64,000 nt of DNA from Ophioderma brevispina. Its lineage: Eukaryota; Echinodermata; Ophiuroidea; Amphilepidida; Ophiodermatidae. The notes under the pieces were generated by a model that was given only the letters and a program-made list of their open reading frames with translations, searched no databases and was not told the DNA's origin. Numbering within the stretch: position 1 is the stretch's first letter; every line of letters begins with the position of its first letter. Location: positions 1 through 64,000 of the forward strand of contig JAMKCH010071836.1 of assembly GCA_023653785.1 (NCBI GenBank). Reading direction: 5' to 3'. This document shows positions 10,310 to 21,525 of the stretch, piece after piece. Made by a program: the position numbers and the translations under genes.

Positions 10310-13300
10310 TTAATTAAAGCGCTCCACTTGGCCGTTTCCTTCGGGATGGTACGGTGAAGTATGAGAACCGGCTATTTCTGAATGTTGCTTTAGCTGGCGA
10401 AAAAGTTGATTTTCAAATTCCCTGCCTTGATCATGGTGCAGCTTCTTTGGAAATCCAAACTTCAAGATGTAGTTGTTGAATATAAAGTCTGCTGCTGTTT
10501 TTCCACTCTTGTTCTTAGTTGGATATGCCTGCACAAACCTTGTGAAATGATCCATGACCACCAATATATACTCATATCCACCTTTGCTTTTTTCAAAATG
10601 CAGAAAATCTATGCTAACTAATTGGAATGGCTCAGTTGTTTCGATGTTAAGTAGTGGTGCTTTCTTTGATTTTGATGGTTTCTTCTGCTTCATACAGTCA
10701 CACCTTGCAATGTACTTTTCAACCTCAGCTTGTAGATGCGGCCAATAAAATCTGTCGCGCACTAGATCCACAACTCGTTCTACACCCATGTGCCCCATGT
10801 TATTGTGTAGTTCCTTGAGTGCTGGTCCCCGATACTGTTTTGGGAGCACTAGTTGGGACTTTGTCTTTGTCACCCTGTGCAGAATACCAGCATCATCAAG
10901 CTGTAACCGAGACCATTCATGCATCATTGTGGTAGTAGCCGCTGGTTCACCTAATCTGTCTTGCTTAGATGGCCATCTCCCCTTTTCTTTATATTTAACC
11001 AGCCTCTGGATGGATGTATCCTCTCTTTGAGCCTTCTTTATGTCTTCTATCGACAATACTCCAAGTGGTGATTCGGTGGCATCTATGGTGTTAACCTGGC
11101 TGGGATTTATGCAAGTGGCAGTTGACCATGATGATTCACCTGTTTCATTTGCTACAATCCCTTCAATCACAGCACTCATCTCAGTAGGAGATATGTGTTC
11201 TTTGCAAGCAGCCATATATGATTCCATATCCATTGGCAACCGGGATAACGTGTCCGCATCTATGTTTGCCTTACCTGGCCGGTAACAGATGTTGAAATTG
11301 AAATCTGCTAACTCAGCAACCCAGCGGTGTCCAGTAGCATTTAACTTTGCTGATGTTAGAACGTATGTGAGCGGATTGTTGTCTGTATATACCGTAAAGG
11401 AAGATGCATAAAACAAATAATCCCGGAAATGCTCTGTGACCGCCCATTTTAAAGCCAAGAATTCTAATTTTCCGGAATGCAGATGATAGTTCTTCTCAGC
11501 AGGTGTTAATGATCTCGAAGCATATCCGATTACCCGTAGTTTGCCACTCTGTTTTTGGTACAACACCGCGCCTAATCCATCCTGGGATGCATCTGTGTGC
11601 AAAGTAAAAGGTAGTGCAAAATCTGGGTATGCCATTACTGGTGCAGTCGCCAATTCATCTATCAGGCTGTTAAGAATTTCTTGGTGCTCTGTGGTCCATT
11701 GAATTTTGGTGTTTGATGGCACTTGTCCCTTTGCTTTCTTTGGTGGAGGCTTACCTGGTCTCTGACTGCCGCATGGCAGTTTCTTCTTCTCTTGGGGTAC
11801 AGTCAGAAGGTCAAACAAAGGTCGAGCTCGCTTAGAGTAGTTTGATATATATCGACGATAGTACCCAGTCATTCCCAACAACTTTCTGACATCACCGACC
11901 GTGTTTGGTATTTTCTCTTTCAGGGCTTGCAATGCTGCTGTGTCGACTGGATCCGGGCGATAACCTTCTGCTGACACAATCTTTCCTAGGTACCTCACCT
12001 CATGTTTAAAGAAACTGCATTTGGCTGGTTTTATTTTCACACCATGTTCCTGAAACCGACGAAGAACTTTATGGATATTCTGCACATGTTCCTCAAATGA
12101 CTTGCTGAAGATTATGACATCATCCAGATAGACTTCACAAAGGTCATGTGTCAGGCCTTCAAGTACAGTTTCCATGAACCGCTGATATACTGCCGGCGCA
12201 TTTTTCAAACCAAAGGGTATTCTAGTCCACTCATATAGGCCCCAAGGTGTTACAAAAGCTGTTAAATGTTGACTATTTGGAGCCATAAAACCCTGGTGGT
12301 AGGCCTTCCCTTGGTCGAGGGTGCTGAACCATATGTTTCCTCCTAGGCCGTCCAGTACGTCTTGCATTTTTGGGATCGGCTGTCGGTCTGGGACAGTCTT
12401 TTGGTTTAGACCCCTGAAATCACAGCACAAGCGAAGTGAACCATCTTTTTTTCTTACACACACGATTGGAGACGAGTACGAAGACTTGGACTTTGTTATC
12501 CAGCCCTTGGCAATGAGATCTTCGAGGTACTGTTTTACTTCTGTGTATAATGGTCTTGGGATTGAGATGTAAGACTTCTGTACTGGTTTGTCGTCAGACA
12601 AGTTAATATCCATCTGAAGACCATTGGCACATCCAATGTCATGGTCACCTGCTGCAAAAGCCTGACATTCTTCCCTCAACATCCTTCGTGCCATTTCTTG
12701 TTGCTCATGGTTGAGGGTCTTCAGATCTACAGGTGGATCCCAATGTTCAACAGTCACCCCTATTTGTGAGACAGCTGTTTTGGGTGCCAGCTCATGATCA
12801 CATTTGGAAGGACTGGGTTCCAGTTTTGTTGATGGCACCTCATGGAAAGCAGTCTTCATTATTTCCAGCCTTCCGAGGACAGTACGTCGTTTCAATACGA
12901 TCTCCCGGTTTGTGGAATTGAGTACGGGGATCGACACTTTACATGAAGATCCTTTGGGCAAAGTAATGGCCATCTCACTCACTTGTAAACCATCTGGCCA
13001 AGCTGAGGCTTCATCTGGGATAAATAGACTGACCAACTCCTCTGTTATGGGTCCAGCATGGACACGACAGGAAACTACAACCTGCTGGTTCTTGGGGATT
13101 ACTATGTCCCCCTTTCCCACTTTTACGTCACAGAAATCTTCTGGGTCGTTATTTTGGATCAAATCTACAACAGTTTTGATGGTGGATGCTTTCAGATTTG
13201 CAAAGACACATTTTGGGCCATTTGCTCGTTCACTTGATACTAATTTTTCTGGCTGTTTGAGGATCTCCTCAATTACGTTATACCCTATTATGGGCTCTGA

Positions 13301-13681
13301 AAGATCTTGCTCCATCACCAGGAAGGGAACTACTATGCTCTTTGTTGTTCTACCATCGACTGAAATGTCCAGCGTTGTCTCGATCCATCCACCAAAAGGG
13401 ATTGGTGTGCCATTTGCTGCATTCAGATGTAGATCAGTATCCAGAAGATCACTAAGACGTCGGAGTGGAATGTCTGGGAGATTTTGTGCCAGCCATTGTC
13501 TTGATACAACTGACACCTGAGCTCCGGTGTCCCAGAGGGCTGTGACTTCCTTTTTGTTTATTCTACATCTGATAGTACATTTGTGTCCAATTAGTTTTAC
13601 TAACTTACTATGCTGTCTTGGTGTGATGTGGCTAATTTGTTGATGTTTTATGTGGGACAGGTTTATAGTTGGCTTGGTCAC
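10310..13681 (-). CDS. Retrotransposon Pol: protease, reverse transcriptase, RNase H, integrase
   Basis: This 1123-codon frame carries every catalytic centre of a Ty3/gypsy Pol. Protease: [10 protein letters not shown] with Asp51, flap near residues 87-99, [10 protein letters not shown] at 130-139. Reverse transcriptase: about residues 360-575, with FSTLDQ (Asp456) and YLDDV (Asp520, Asp521). A basic Pro-rich linker occupies 627-660. RNase H: Asp697 (HTDAS), Glu740, Asp767 (YTDNN) and the D-T-L-S-R end near 810. Integrase: His959/His964 and Cys994/Cys996 zinc site, then Asp1025, Asp1084, Glu1120 with 35 residues between the last two. It converts element RNA to DNA and inserts it. The first listed codon is GTG; the frame is open upstream to about 13757 and overlaps gag, so it is probably reached by -1 frameshifting. 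It ends early at a TAA caused by a one-base shift. Confidence 0.95.
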   Translation of the reverse strand: MTKPTINLSHIKHQQISHITPRQHSKLVKLIGHKCTIRCRINKKEVTALWDTGAQVSVVSRQWLAQNLPDIPLRRLSDLLDTDLHLNAANGTPIPFGGWIETTLDISVDGRTTKSIVVPFLVMEQDLSEPIIGYNVIEEILKQPEKLVSSERANGPKCVFANLKASTIKTVVDLIQNNDPEDFCDVKVGKGDIVIPKNQQVVVSCRVHAGPITEELVSLFIPDEASAWPDGLQVSEMAITLPKGSSCKVSIPVLNSTNREIVLKRRTVLGRLEIMKTAFHEVPSTKLEPSPSKCDHELAPKTAVSQIGVTVEHWDPPVDLKTLNHEQQEMARRMLREECQAFAAGDHDIGCANGLQMDINLSDDKPVQKSYISIPRPLYTEVKQYLEDLIAKGWITKSKSSYSSPIVCVRKKDGSLRLCCDFRGLNQKTVPDRQPIPKMQDVLDGLGGNIWFSTLDQGKAYHQGFMAPNSQHLTAFVTPWGLYEWTRIPFGLKNAPAVYQRFMETVLEGLTHDLCEVYLDDVIIFSKSFEEHVQNIHKVLRRFQEHGVKIKPAKCSFFKHEVRYLGKIVSAEGYRPDPVDTAALQALKEKIPNTVGDVRKLLGMTGYYRRYISNYSKRARPLFDLLTVPQEKKKLPCGSQRPGKPPPKKAKGQVPSNTKIQWTTEHQEILNSLIDELATAPVMAYPDFALPFTLHTDASQDGLGAVLYQKQSGKLRVIGYASRSLTPAEKNYHLHSGKLEFLALKWAVTEHFRDYLFYASSFTVYTDNNPLTYVLTSAKLNATGHRWVAELADFNFNICYRPGKANIDADTLSRLPMDMESYMAACKEHISPTEMSAVIEGIVANETGESSWSTATCINPSQVNTIDATESPLGVLSIEDIKKAQREDTSIQRLVKYKEKGRWPSKQDRLGEPAATTTMMHEWSRLQLDDAGILHRVTKTKSQLVLPKQYRGPALKELHNNMGHMGVERVVDLVRDRFYWPHLQAEVEKYIARCDCMKQKKPSKSKKAPLLNIETTEPFQLVSIDFLHFEKSKGGYEYILVVMDHFTRFVQAYPTKNKSGKTAADFIFNNYILKFGFPKKLHHDQGREFENQLFRQLKQHSEIAGSHTSPYHPEGNGQVERFN

Positions 13682-13757
13682 TTCCTGTCCCCTGGACGTG
13701 ACCTCCAGTCGTTTCCCTGAGGGTTTTTGGCTTTGCAGCCCCTCGCATAATGGTCGT
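13678..13757 (-). promoter_or_regulatory. gag-pol overlap with a candidate -1 frameshift site
   Basis: The gag frame stops at 13678-13680 (TGA). The pol frame, offset by -1, is open from just after a TGA near 13759, giving about 75-80 bases of overlap. Within it the gag-frame codons GCC AAA AAC contain C AAA AAC (plus-strand gtttttg, 13723-13729). This differs from the classic A AAA AAC heptamer only in its first base. A slip there would enter pol without meeting a stop. No downstream pseudoknot was folded. The site is inferred, not shown. Confidence 0.5.
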
Positions 13758-14004
13758 CACTGCCGCATTTGAAGCAATGTGAACATGATGCCCCAGTTCC
13801 CCGTTCCCGGCAGTTGGTACAGCCACGTTCTCTGTATTGACGGTTTGGTCTTGGGCGAGGTGTAGCAAAATTTTCTTTCTCTTCACGAGCCTTCCCCATT
13901 TCTTCTTTCATGGACAGGATGTCTGCCTGGAGTGCAGCTAACCCGTCGGTGAGGGCTTGGAGCTTTTTCTGCTCACCAGAAGGTTTGGTAGGCTTTTCCT
14001 CCAT
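13678..14004 (-). CDS. Gag C-terminal frame with nucleocapsid zinc knuckle
   Basis: This is an open 108-codon frame starting at an ATG at 14004 and ending in TGA. Residues ~8-45 form a Leu/Ala/Glu-rich segment ([18 protein letters not shown]) likely to be helical or coiled-coil. A basic [11 protein letters not shown] stretch follows. Then comes [14 protein letters not shown], a clear CX2CX4HX4C zinc knuckle that binds RNA in Gag proteins. Just before it, [13 protein letters not shown] adds further Cys residues and may form a second, variant finger. The frame is the 3' portion of gag: in-frame sequence continues upstream of the ATG (NSVGLNAVK), so this ATG is probably internal. It overlaps pol in the -1 frame. 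Confidence 0.8.
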   Translation of the reverse strand: MEEKPTKPSGEQKKLQALTDGLAALQADILSMKEEMGKAREEKENFATPRPRPNRQYRERGCTNCRERGTGASCSHCFKCGSDDHYARGCKAKNPQGNDWRSRPGDRK

Positions 14005-14974
14005 TTTAACTGCATTGAGCCCTACTGAATTCTTGCCTGATGCCTTTTGCTGCCTCTTGTTTTCCAGAGTAGGGCTGCATTGAGACGTTCCAGGAGGACT
14101 TCGTCAGATGTAGTTCAGTCAAGTAGCCCTGATATCAGCCGGATGTTGGTTCATTCTGTAAACCCGTTAGTACAGCTTGCGGAACGATGTTCCGTGCCAA
14201 CCAAGGTCATATGTCAACCCAGATTCATCCTCCTGAGAAGCAAATACGATCTCTGCGGAGATCAAGGAGCGCGCATCACAAATTCTTGAGGGGTCTCCTT
14301 CTATGTTGTGTCGCAGTGTTAGCTCATGGTATAAGTCTGCTGCCTCCTTTTTCTTGATAATGACTACGTAGATGCTTCGCAAGTTGGTAGGTTAAGGAAG
14401 TACACCCTTCCAGGTAGCTGCGAAGAGTAATCTGGAGCAATAGACTTTATGACCGCTTCCATTACATCCTTCTCACTATAACCCCTGCTGATCCCACTCT
14501 CACATTTGGTGAGCAAGGCTGGAAAAGGCAAGGCGGTTTTTCTGATTTCGCCTCTCCAATTGCCCGCTGATCTAACTCATGTTTGAAGGAGTGTTGAGTG
14601 AACGGGTGCTGGCTACAGCCCTTTGTGCTAGCAGCATTTGAAGCTTGGAAGGAGGCGGATGATGCTGCTTTATTCTTCAGAATTCTTCCTCCATCGCTGT
14701 CAAGAGAACAGACAACTCTTTATTTCCTGCTGGGGGTACTGTACTTGTGTTGTTGTACTGTTGGTCTGTTGTTGTGGTGACTGTAGCTGTCGTGGTGGTA
14801 TCTGTTGTTGTGGTGCTCGTGTGGTGGTGTCCGTTGTCGTTGTGTCCGTTGTGGTGCCGTTGTTGTGGTGTCCGTTGTCGTGGTGCTACTTGGGTTGAAG
14901 ATGGTCGTGATTATTGTTAGCAGATTTCTACAGCCCCTAATACCTGCCATTCCACCATCTTCTTTCCCTGTCAC
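14005..14974 (-). pseudogene. Gag matrix/capsid region, frameshifted
   Basis: Gag-like sequence is readable in pieces that jump between frames. From upstream to downstream: TVPPAGNKELSVLLTAMEEE (~14740-14685), SFKHELDQRAIGEAKSEK (~14590-14535), ALLTKCESGISRGYSEKDV and IAPDYSSQLPGRVYFLNLPT (~14520-14385), EAADLYHELTLRH and AEIVFASQEDESGLTYDL (~14345-14200), FRKAVLTG-type residues near 14180, DEVLLERLNAAL near 14100, and ENKRQQKASGKNSVG near 14050. At least six or seven one- or two-base shifts are needed within about 600 bp. The N-terminal part (14762-14895) is a low-complexity Thr/Gln/His/Asn stretch encoded by GTT/GTG-type repeats. Gag would assemble the particle. The true start codon was not settled. 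Confidence 0.75.
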
Positions 14975-15322
14975 ATCCTCGCTGTCAAGAGGGCCAATAT
15001 CATTAGAAATTCAATTGCATGACTGTATGACCTTCGGGAACCCTAGTGTAGGAGCTTTCCCACATCTATTATGTGATTCTTACTTAGGCCAACGTGCCCC
15101 CCCTCACCTTAAGATTTCTCGCTTCAAGGTGCTTCCATGCTTGTCTCTTCGGCCTAATCCACACGTTACCTGAATGGGTCAACTGTCGATTCCTTATGCC
15201 GCTTGTCACAGGCAGAGTGCCACCTTTCTCAACCGAGTCTTAATAAGTTGAGTGGGGCCCCCACCATACAGCTCATTGGGATAGTCTGCGATACATCTTC
15301 TCTACACCTCAAACACTCACCA
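14975..15322 (-). other. Element 5' leader
   Basis: Sequence between the primer-binding site and the probable gag start. The plus-strand frame at 14805-15173 is antisense to it. No domain is visible. Confidence 0.5.
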
Positions 15323-15341
15323 GGTCCTGGCAGGATCGCCA
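15323..15341 (-). promoter_or_regulatory. Primer-binding site
   Basis: On the minus strand, three bases after the 5' LTR end (GTGTAACA), the sequence reads TGGCGATCCTGCCAGGACC. TGG complements the CCA end of a tRNA, as expected for the primer that starts minus-strand cDNA. The tRNA species was not assigned. Confidence 0.8.
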
Positions 15342-15344
15342 AAT

Positions 15345-16883
15345 TGTTACACTAGTCGGGGGTAGGGGTTGGGCATGGATGATTATGTTACTGGGAGAAC
15401 CATGGCAGACCTGTAATGTGAAGACAAGTTGAGTTCATTGAGCGCATTCAGTAGAGTGATTATTTACCAAAAAACAATCATAATGATCCACTTTGATTAG
15501 TTCATCTTGTCCTTGAGTAATAATCCTTGTACATTTTGCATATTCAAGTACTACATGTATCAGTCCTCAATTTAATAGCATATCGGTGAGTTTATCGACT
15601 GCGTTTTGTTCCAAAAAATATAATTTATTATAAATACTTCATCGGGTTTAGCAATGTTATTTCTAATATGGTAATGTATCTAATTCCGAAAAATAGTATT
15701 GAAATCCTTTCTTTGTCTTTTGATTATATTAACTGAGTAAAAACTAAATATTATTCATGAAGTATTAACATTTAACATTCTCTAACATTGAACCATAGTA
15801 TGAAACCCTTTAGCAGTTTGTGTTTCCCTTTCCTCAATAACTTCACTAAATCTTTTGTCATATTTTGGATAAATTGTTGCTAAATTTAGAATAACTCCAC
15901 TTCTCTACTCAAACTTATAGGGTGTCTTTAAAAGCTTATTATGAGTGCCTTTAACCAGTCCCGTTACTATAGCAACAGTGGACCAGCTAGCTGCAGAAAT
16001 GACATACTGCAACAGGTGGCAAACTGACCGGTAATGACACTCCACCTCAAAACCCCAGCTACACACAGCACACCACAGTAACTGGTCTTGGGTGGCACCT
16101 GTGGCTTTTTGGGTGTACATACTGGCAACATGTGCTTCACTACACTGCTTTTGAGCCCAAAAGTAACATGGGCACTAGCAGTCCTGTGTGGCTTTTACAC
16201 TAACCTACCTAAAATACACCAATTGGGTTCCTAAATAAGCCCAATACACTCCATCTTTCTCTAGTAAAAGTTGTACATGTGGCCAATTGCCACTCCTTAT
16301 ACATCTTCATTTTACTATAGTTTAACATATTTATCTATTTCATCCTCAATATTTAGTTATTGAACAGAACTCCTAATTGAATTCTGGCACTCTCATTTCC
16401 ACATAATGTTATGTTCTTCCAAAAAAAGACATGAAATACAACTATATTACAAGTACAGGTATATGGGTAGGCTACTACACTATTCTACACAAGTCAGAAC
16501 TTGGTTCCTCCATAACAATTATATTAAGTCTGGTTATGCAAAAGTCATATTTTAAGTTAAGTAAAGACTTATTTTGGTTTTACTTAACTAGAGGGAATTT
16601 TGAAGCATCAATCTTTTCATTTGTCCTACTAATTTTGGTAACATGGAGGGTATCTCGAGTAAAGAAATGAATATCTCTTAACTTTGAAATGATACTTTCA
16701 TAATTACATTTTGTCAATCAAGATTCTTGAATCATTACACTTTACACAGTATAGATGTGTTTCTGTCTAGTACATACTGGACAATGTACTAAAATTCAGT
16801 TAATAAAACAATAAAAATCATTTTGCACATACCGTAAATGTAAGACAAGTGGAGATCACCCCCCCCCCCCCCCCCCCCCCCCC

Positions 16884-16927
<44 letters not shown>

Positions 16928-17057
16928 TTGATGCATTCAGTAGAGTGAGACATCACCAGCTCACTACCAAGGAACCCTGGATAATAAAACCAAAAATTTG
17001 GAGGGGTGGCTTATTTTGCCACAATATTGATAGTGTAACATTTTGCTGGGGCTTACA
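15345..17057 (-). repeat. 5' LTR (right copy)
   Basis: It begins TGTTACACTAGTCGGGG on the plus strand and ends GGGGCTTACA at 17057. It is collinear with 6545-8229 and shows many single-base length differences from it. Its two internal copies of the ~45-bp motif lie at about 15410-15463 and 16838-16952, the second interrupted by a 69-base C tract. Transcription of the element would start in this LTR on the minus strand; no TATA box was assigned. A minus-strand frame at 15905-16120 shares YVISAASWSTVAIVTGLVK with the left LTR. Confidence 0.92.
16859..16927. repeat. Poly-C tract inside the right LTR
   Basis: About 69 bases are all C except one T at 16884. The tract lies between GGAGATCA and TTGATGCATTCAGTAGAG, in the second internal repeat of the LTR. 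The left LTR has no run at the equivalent place (near 8095). Confidence 0.9.
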
Positions 17058-19204
17058 ATGCAGTTACATATAGATTTTGTTCTTTGTTTGTTTTGCTCCA
17101 CTGTATATATTGTTGTGGTGGAAATTAAAGGTGCAATTCACAACAAAAACGGGTTTATTTTATTTTAGTCCCCAGATTTATTTGGTGTGTCCTTTGAAAT
17201 TTAAATGTATTGCAGATTTTCAACTTGTAACAGGGGAATCCCAGATCATTTCAATGTAGGTGGTGTCACGCAAATTGTTCCATTTCAAATTTTTCTGGCA
17301 GCAACTGGGTGACCTGGCATTAGCATCAAATCATCACAAAATCTTTCAATTAAAGATTCCACTTATAATGTATTTTAATTTGCTTACAAACTTCTGTGCG
17401 TGGGGGTTTCACTCACCCCCCACACCCCTTCTGGGAACGGCCCGCTTATAGACATGAATGCCCTCAATTTTGAAGTGATCTTCTGAAACCCTCAACATTT
17501 TCCTACAGGCTCTCTCTCTTTACTTGTATGTGTCACTTTTGTCACTGTCCTTTGTTTGGCTTCAGAACCTTGAAAAAAATGGGGTGCTGAAACTCGCAAC
17601 ACCACACTGAACGTCAGTTGTAACTCGTCAAAAATCCTTGATTCCCCTTTGAAATTGGATGTGTCCAAAGATGGTGCCAAATTCACATGTGGATATGATT
17701 GGTTTACTCACAATTCCATGCTTCTCTGATAGCATCCTCTCCAGTTAATTAATATAACAATGGACAGACAAATCAACGCATTCACTTACTAAATCTAAGC
17801 TGCAGTACGTGAAAAGATGCATGCTGCCCGTGTGTATTCTTGGTACACTATCATGGACAAGAATGGTCAAGACTATGTAAAATAAGCTTTCATACTTCCG
17901 AACGCAACCACTAAATACTCCCCATAGACCTTGTGTACAAAATGACCTCATCCCAAACGTCGATTTCTCTGCATAAAAGCGACTGGTTACTAACTTCAAA
18001 ACTGAATTTTTTCTTTGGAGATAAGCACCATACCCTCTCACAAAATTGAAAAGCATATGATGAGGCTGAGTTATTTTAGCTACAGAGCATCGAAAGAATT
18101 TGCATGGTTTTCAAAAAGTTCCTCCTAGTTTATGGGTTCCAATAGAAACTAAAATGTACAGTTTTCCCCCAAACCCTCAGAAATTAATACAAAAATGCAC
18201 AGACAAACCTTACGCCACCCAAATGGTTTGTTTAATACTAGTCCACCCATTATAATTAATTTTCAATTTCATTTAAAGCACACAACTCATCAACATTTTG
18301 TACTCTCTCTCTTCAATTTGGGCAAGGGACCATATTCCGGACTCCACACTGTCTCGGCACTGACGGCGTCTGCTAACAACACCTTGTTTATTTTAGTGGT
18401 GGATTCCTGAAAGAGACTGAATTTCTGAAGACACCCATATTTTCATAATATTGAAGTGTTATTCTAATTCTCTTCAGTTACTAACCATTTTAGGCCAAAT
18501 ATCAAGACCAGAAATGGCAAAAACGGCGCTGCGCAATGTGTATTATTTTTGCTATCTGCGTGAAGATAGCACATTTCTGGTGAAAGAAAAGATCTGGTTC
18601 TGAGGATGGCAGAGGAAGAGGAGGAAGCACTTACAAAAACCCGATTCTATCAAAATGGATGTAAAAGCACCAATTTACATGAATGCGGGGTTTTTTAAAA
18701 AGATATCCACCCAGTTCACATGCATTGGGCGGATGATTCCAGCAGAAGAGAGCGACCTGAAAAGCAACCCACTCCCTTTTAAATTGGGTGAATTTCCCCC
18801 AAAGTGGCCTCAAAAGCACCCAAGTATGCAATTTTTAGTATTTTTTGGTAAATATATTAACACCTCAGTACAAACTTTTCTTCGTCGTGATTAACTCACT
18901 GAAGTAAAATTCGAAAAATCCACATCACATCATGGATAGAAAGTGTGTTGCAAGGGTTACGGGCAACAGTGCACATGTTTTTGAAAACGCCTTGTCGTCT
19001 GACTACACCTAGTTTATTTAGTGGTTGTGATTTCCTTGAAAACCGTTGAGCCTGAATGAATATTGCAACCCAGTTACAAACACTCGGTTTGGGAGTGTAA
19101 AACCACACTCTACTGATGTGATCGAGATGGCTGGGACAATTTGGAATGAAATAGCAATATTCAAAAGTCTTTGCCATGAAGTGGTTTATTCAAAAAAATT
19201 TGTG
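17058..19204. other. Non-coding stretch
   Basis: No recognisable gene. Near 17125 the text TTAAAGGTGCAATTCACAAC resembles the start of a TTAA-flanked AGG element, but no matching end was found. Frames of 60-103 codons on both strands have no domain. Confidence 0.5.
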
Positions 19205-19760
19205 CATATTGTATAATTAGTGTATTAGGGACTCGCCTTATTTACAGCTGAAAACAATATGATTTTATTACGGGGATTTTAGAAACAAGCTGGCTCTTTC
19301 TACAGGAACTGGCCTCTTTCTACAGACCTGGTTCACGTGATCCCCAAATCCAAAAACCAATCCAAATTAGACTACTTTCACAAATCTCCCCCCCCCCCAG
19401 TTTGGGTGGGGTGAGGGGATTGGAAGTCCTCTATCCCAAAATTTTTGTGGCATCAGAGCTGTAAAACAATATGATTTTTTCCAGAATTTTATAAACACGT
19501 TAGATCTTTTACAGCATGGATCCCTTGAATCCCCAATCTATAGACTACCATGTACTTCAATCCTCTCCCTACCCCTTTGGGTGGGGTGCAGGGGATTGGA
19601 AGTTGTCTATCTCAAAATTGTGGTGCATATTACTCTAATAATTAGTATAATAGGGACGGGTCTGTTCAAGAATGGAAACAAATATAATTTTATATTCCGG
19701 GGATTTTTAAAAACAATAGTTCTTTCTACAGACTGGATCTGGTTGGACCTACTTTTCATC
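19205..19760 (+). repeat. Diverged tandem repeat, about three copies of 200-240 bp
   Basis: Copies start near 19205, 19455 and 19620. Shared landmarks are ATAATTAGTRTANTAGGGAC, AACAATATGATTTT, a GGGGATTTTNNAAACA segment, CTTTCTACAGNNCTGG, and TTTGGGTGGGGTG followed by GGGGATTGGAAGT and CTATC. Copy 2 lacks the first landmark and copy 3 is truncated. Gene function is not suggested. Confidence 0.6.
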
Positions 19761-20274
19761 AGAGTTCATGGTCACAGTTGTTATTATTCATGAAACAGAA
19801 ATATGACGACTAGTTAATGTAGGCAAAAGTAAACGACCCATTATAACGATCATCATGCCCATATGTTGGTATTGGAACTCTATCTGCAATAAACACAAAT
19901 ATAGGCCCTTTGCTATGGGACTGGTTAGTGTGTATTATTATATTTTCCATACAGATAGATGTACATATGCTAGATAAATAGTGTGGATATTTTGTTTGTG
20001 GAAAAGGAATTACAATAGACAGTACGAAATTCTATGAATGTGTACCTCAGATGAAGTGCTACTGTCTAGAAAGCTATGTTTAGGTTGGAATTACATAATG
20101 TACTTTGGTACCCTCTCCTGGTATAGCATATATACTTCACCTAAATATATAGCTATATGTAATTGTGGTATATCAAACGACTTTGTGTGTGAACTAAAGG
20201 GTGATGGCACCGATTTAATGATCAAATGTTGTTATCTCGATTGTGGTACAAAAGGAATGGCCTAACCCCCCCAA
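19761..20274. other. Non-coding stretch
   Basis: AT-rich sequence with a 75-codon plus-strand frame at 20038-20265 that has no recognisable domain. Confidence 0.4.
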
Positions 20275-20400
20275 AAAAGTTTTCCGCCACAATATTTCAA
20301 TCCGTGTTGATGTGAGAGCTAAAAACACGATTGAAGCCCCATAGAGTTACTGGGTAAAACTAATATTGGTCTTCGACCCAAAAATAACAAACATAACATC
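20275..20400 (+). repeat. Dispersed repeat C, copy 1
   Basis: It shares AATATTTCAATCCGTGTTGATGTGAGAGCTAA-type sequence and CCCATAGAGTTAC...TAATATTGGTC with 28110-28215 (same strand) and 61485-61600 (inverted). One end of the family is seen at 61675 as AGGGGAATGGCCC next to TTAA, so it is probably a TTAA-flanked element. Confidence 0.6.
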
Positions 20401-21525
20401 CAAACCAAACATCCTTTAGCCATTAATGAGACAAACAAAACTAGTAGCTTTCTTTAATATCAAAATTGTGACACATTTCAGTTAAAACCTGGTGTTCGGG
20501 ACGGGCCAACAATTTGCGATGGGCCATGGGCCGGGGGGGTGAGGACATGCCAACCTAACAGCAACCGCAAATTCAAAACGACAGCAACTTCCGGGTGCTT
20601 GTCTGTCTTATTTATAAGACTTAACGTAGGAGGGCACTCTTATGCATATCGAACCGTTACACACAGACTCTTAAGGGCTAGCCTGGTCACCAAATATTTA
20701 AAGTCTTAAATGACCGGTTATTGAAATTGCCACTCTTTTGCAGCGAGGTTTTAATCCACTAACCCTCGACAGATTTAAAAATAATTTTTACTTAAATTTC
20801 ATGATATTACTAAGATCTTTGACGAAGGTTTAAGAACTGATTTCGTAATGTAACTGAGACAGAGACTGCCATAATAAATGCACATAGCAGTTCCCCAAAT
20901 TACCGTTTGGAATCCCCAATGCCCAAATCGAGCAGACGTGTCCTACCCCCCCCTGCCATGGACCTTTGACTCAAGACTTCTAAATCATCAAACACAATGC
21001 TGGTTAGGCAATAATCTCCACATGCATTTGTATACAGAGTCTCAACTTGAGAAAATGTTGAACTCTGAACACAATTGGACTCACGTTATATGTAAATTTG
21101 GATGCGTTCCTTGCAAAAGAATGCTAATCATCACAATGGAATATGAGCAGGCAGTCAAGACACAGACATCACGTCTTTGTCCCATACGCCAATAGAGAAA
21201 ATATGCTAAGACAGGGGGGCCAGGGTTTTTTTTTTTTGACCAGTAGGGTAAATGAAAGTCTGCTCTTGGGCCTGGTACATAATTTGAAAAAAAAACTAAA
21301 AAAAAAACTAACCTTTCCAGTACACAATATGTGTGTAACCAAAATGTTTCCACAGATTTCTTTAGAAAAGACCAAGACACCCCAAACCCACAAGGAAAAT
21401 GCTTTTAGGGTGTGCCAGTATCCTCAAATTTGATGGTGTGTAGTCACGGGATGAAGAGGAGCCTGATAACTCATGGAGCACCTGCACCTTGAACAATTTT
21501 GTTAATATAAAATAGGCTTGTATTG
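20401..21525. other. Non-coding stretch
   Basis: No gene recognised. Homopolymer runs of T (21225) and A (21285-21310) generate spurious frames on both strands. Confidence 0.45.

Larger units (their letters stand above)
6545..17057 (-). mobile_element. Ty3/gypsy LTR retrotransposon, complete in structure
   Basis: Two direct repeats of about 1.7 kb enclose 7.1 kb whose minus strand encodes gag and pol in the order nucleocapsid, protease, reverse transcriptase, RNase H, integrase. Integrase after RNase H is the Ty3/gypsy (Metaviridae) order. In sense orientation the LTR reads TGTAAGCCCC...GTGTAACA, the usual TG...CA. A primer-binding site follows the 5' LTR (right) and a polypurine tract precedes the 3' LTR (left). 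No env-like frame was found. Gag is broken by many frameshifts, and the integrase C-terminus by two, so this copy should be non-autonomous unless the breaks are assembly errors. Confidence 0.95.

Noticed and set aside
12804..13520. 238-codon plus-strand frame
   Set aside because: It is antisense to the well-supported protease and adjacent part of pol, and arises from codon bias of that gene.
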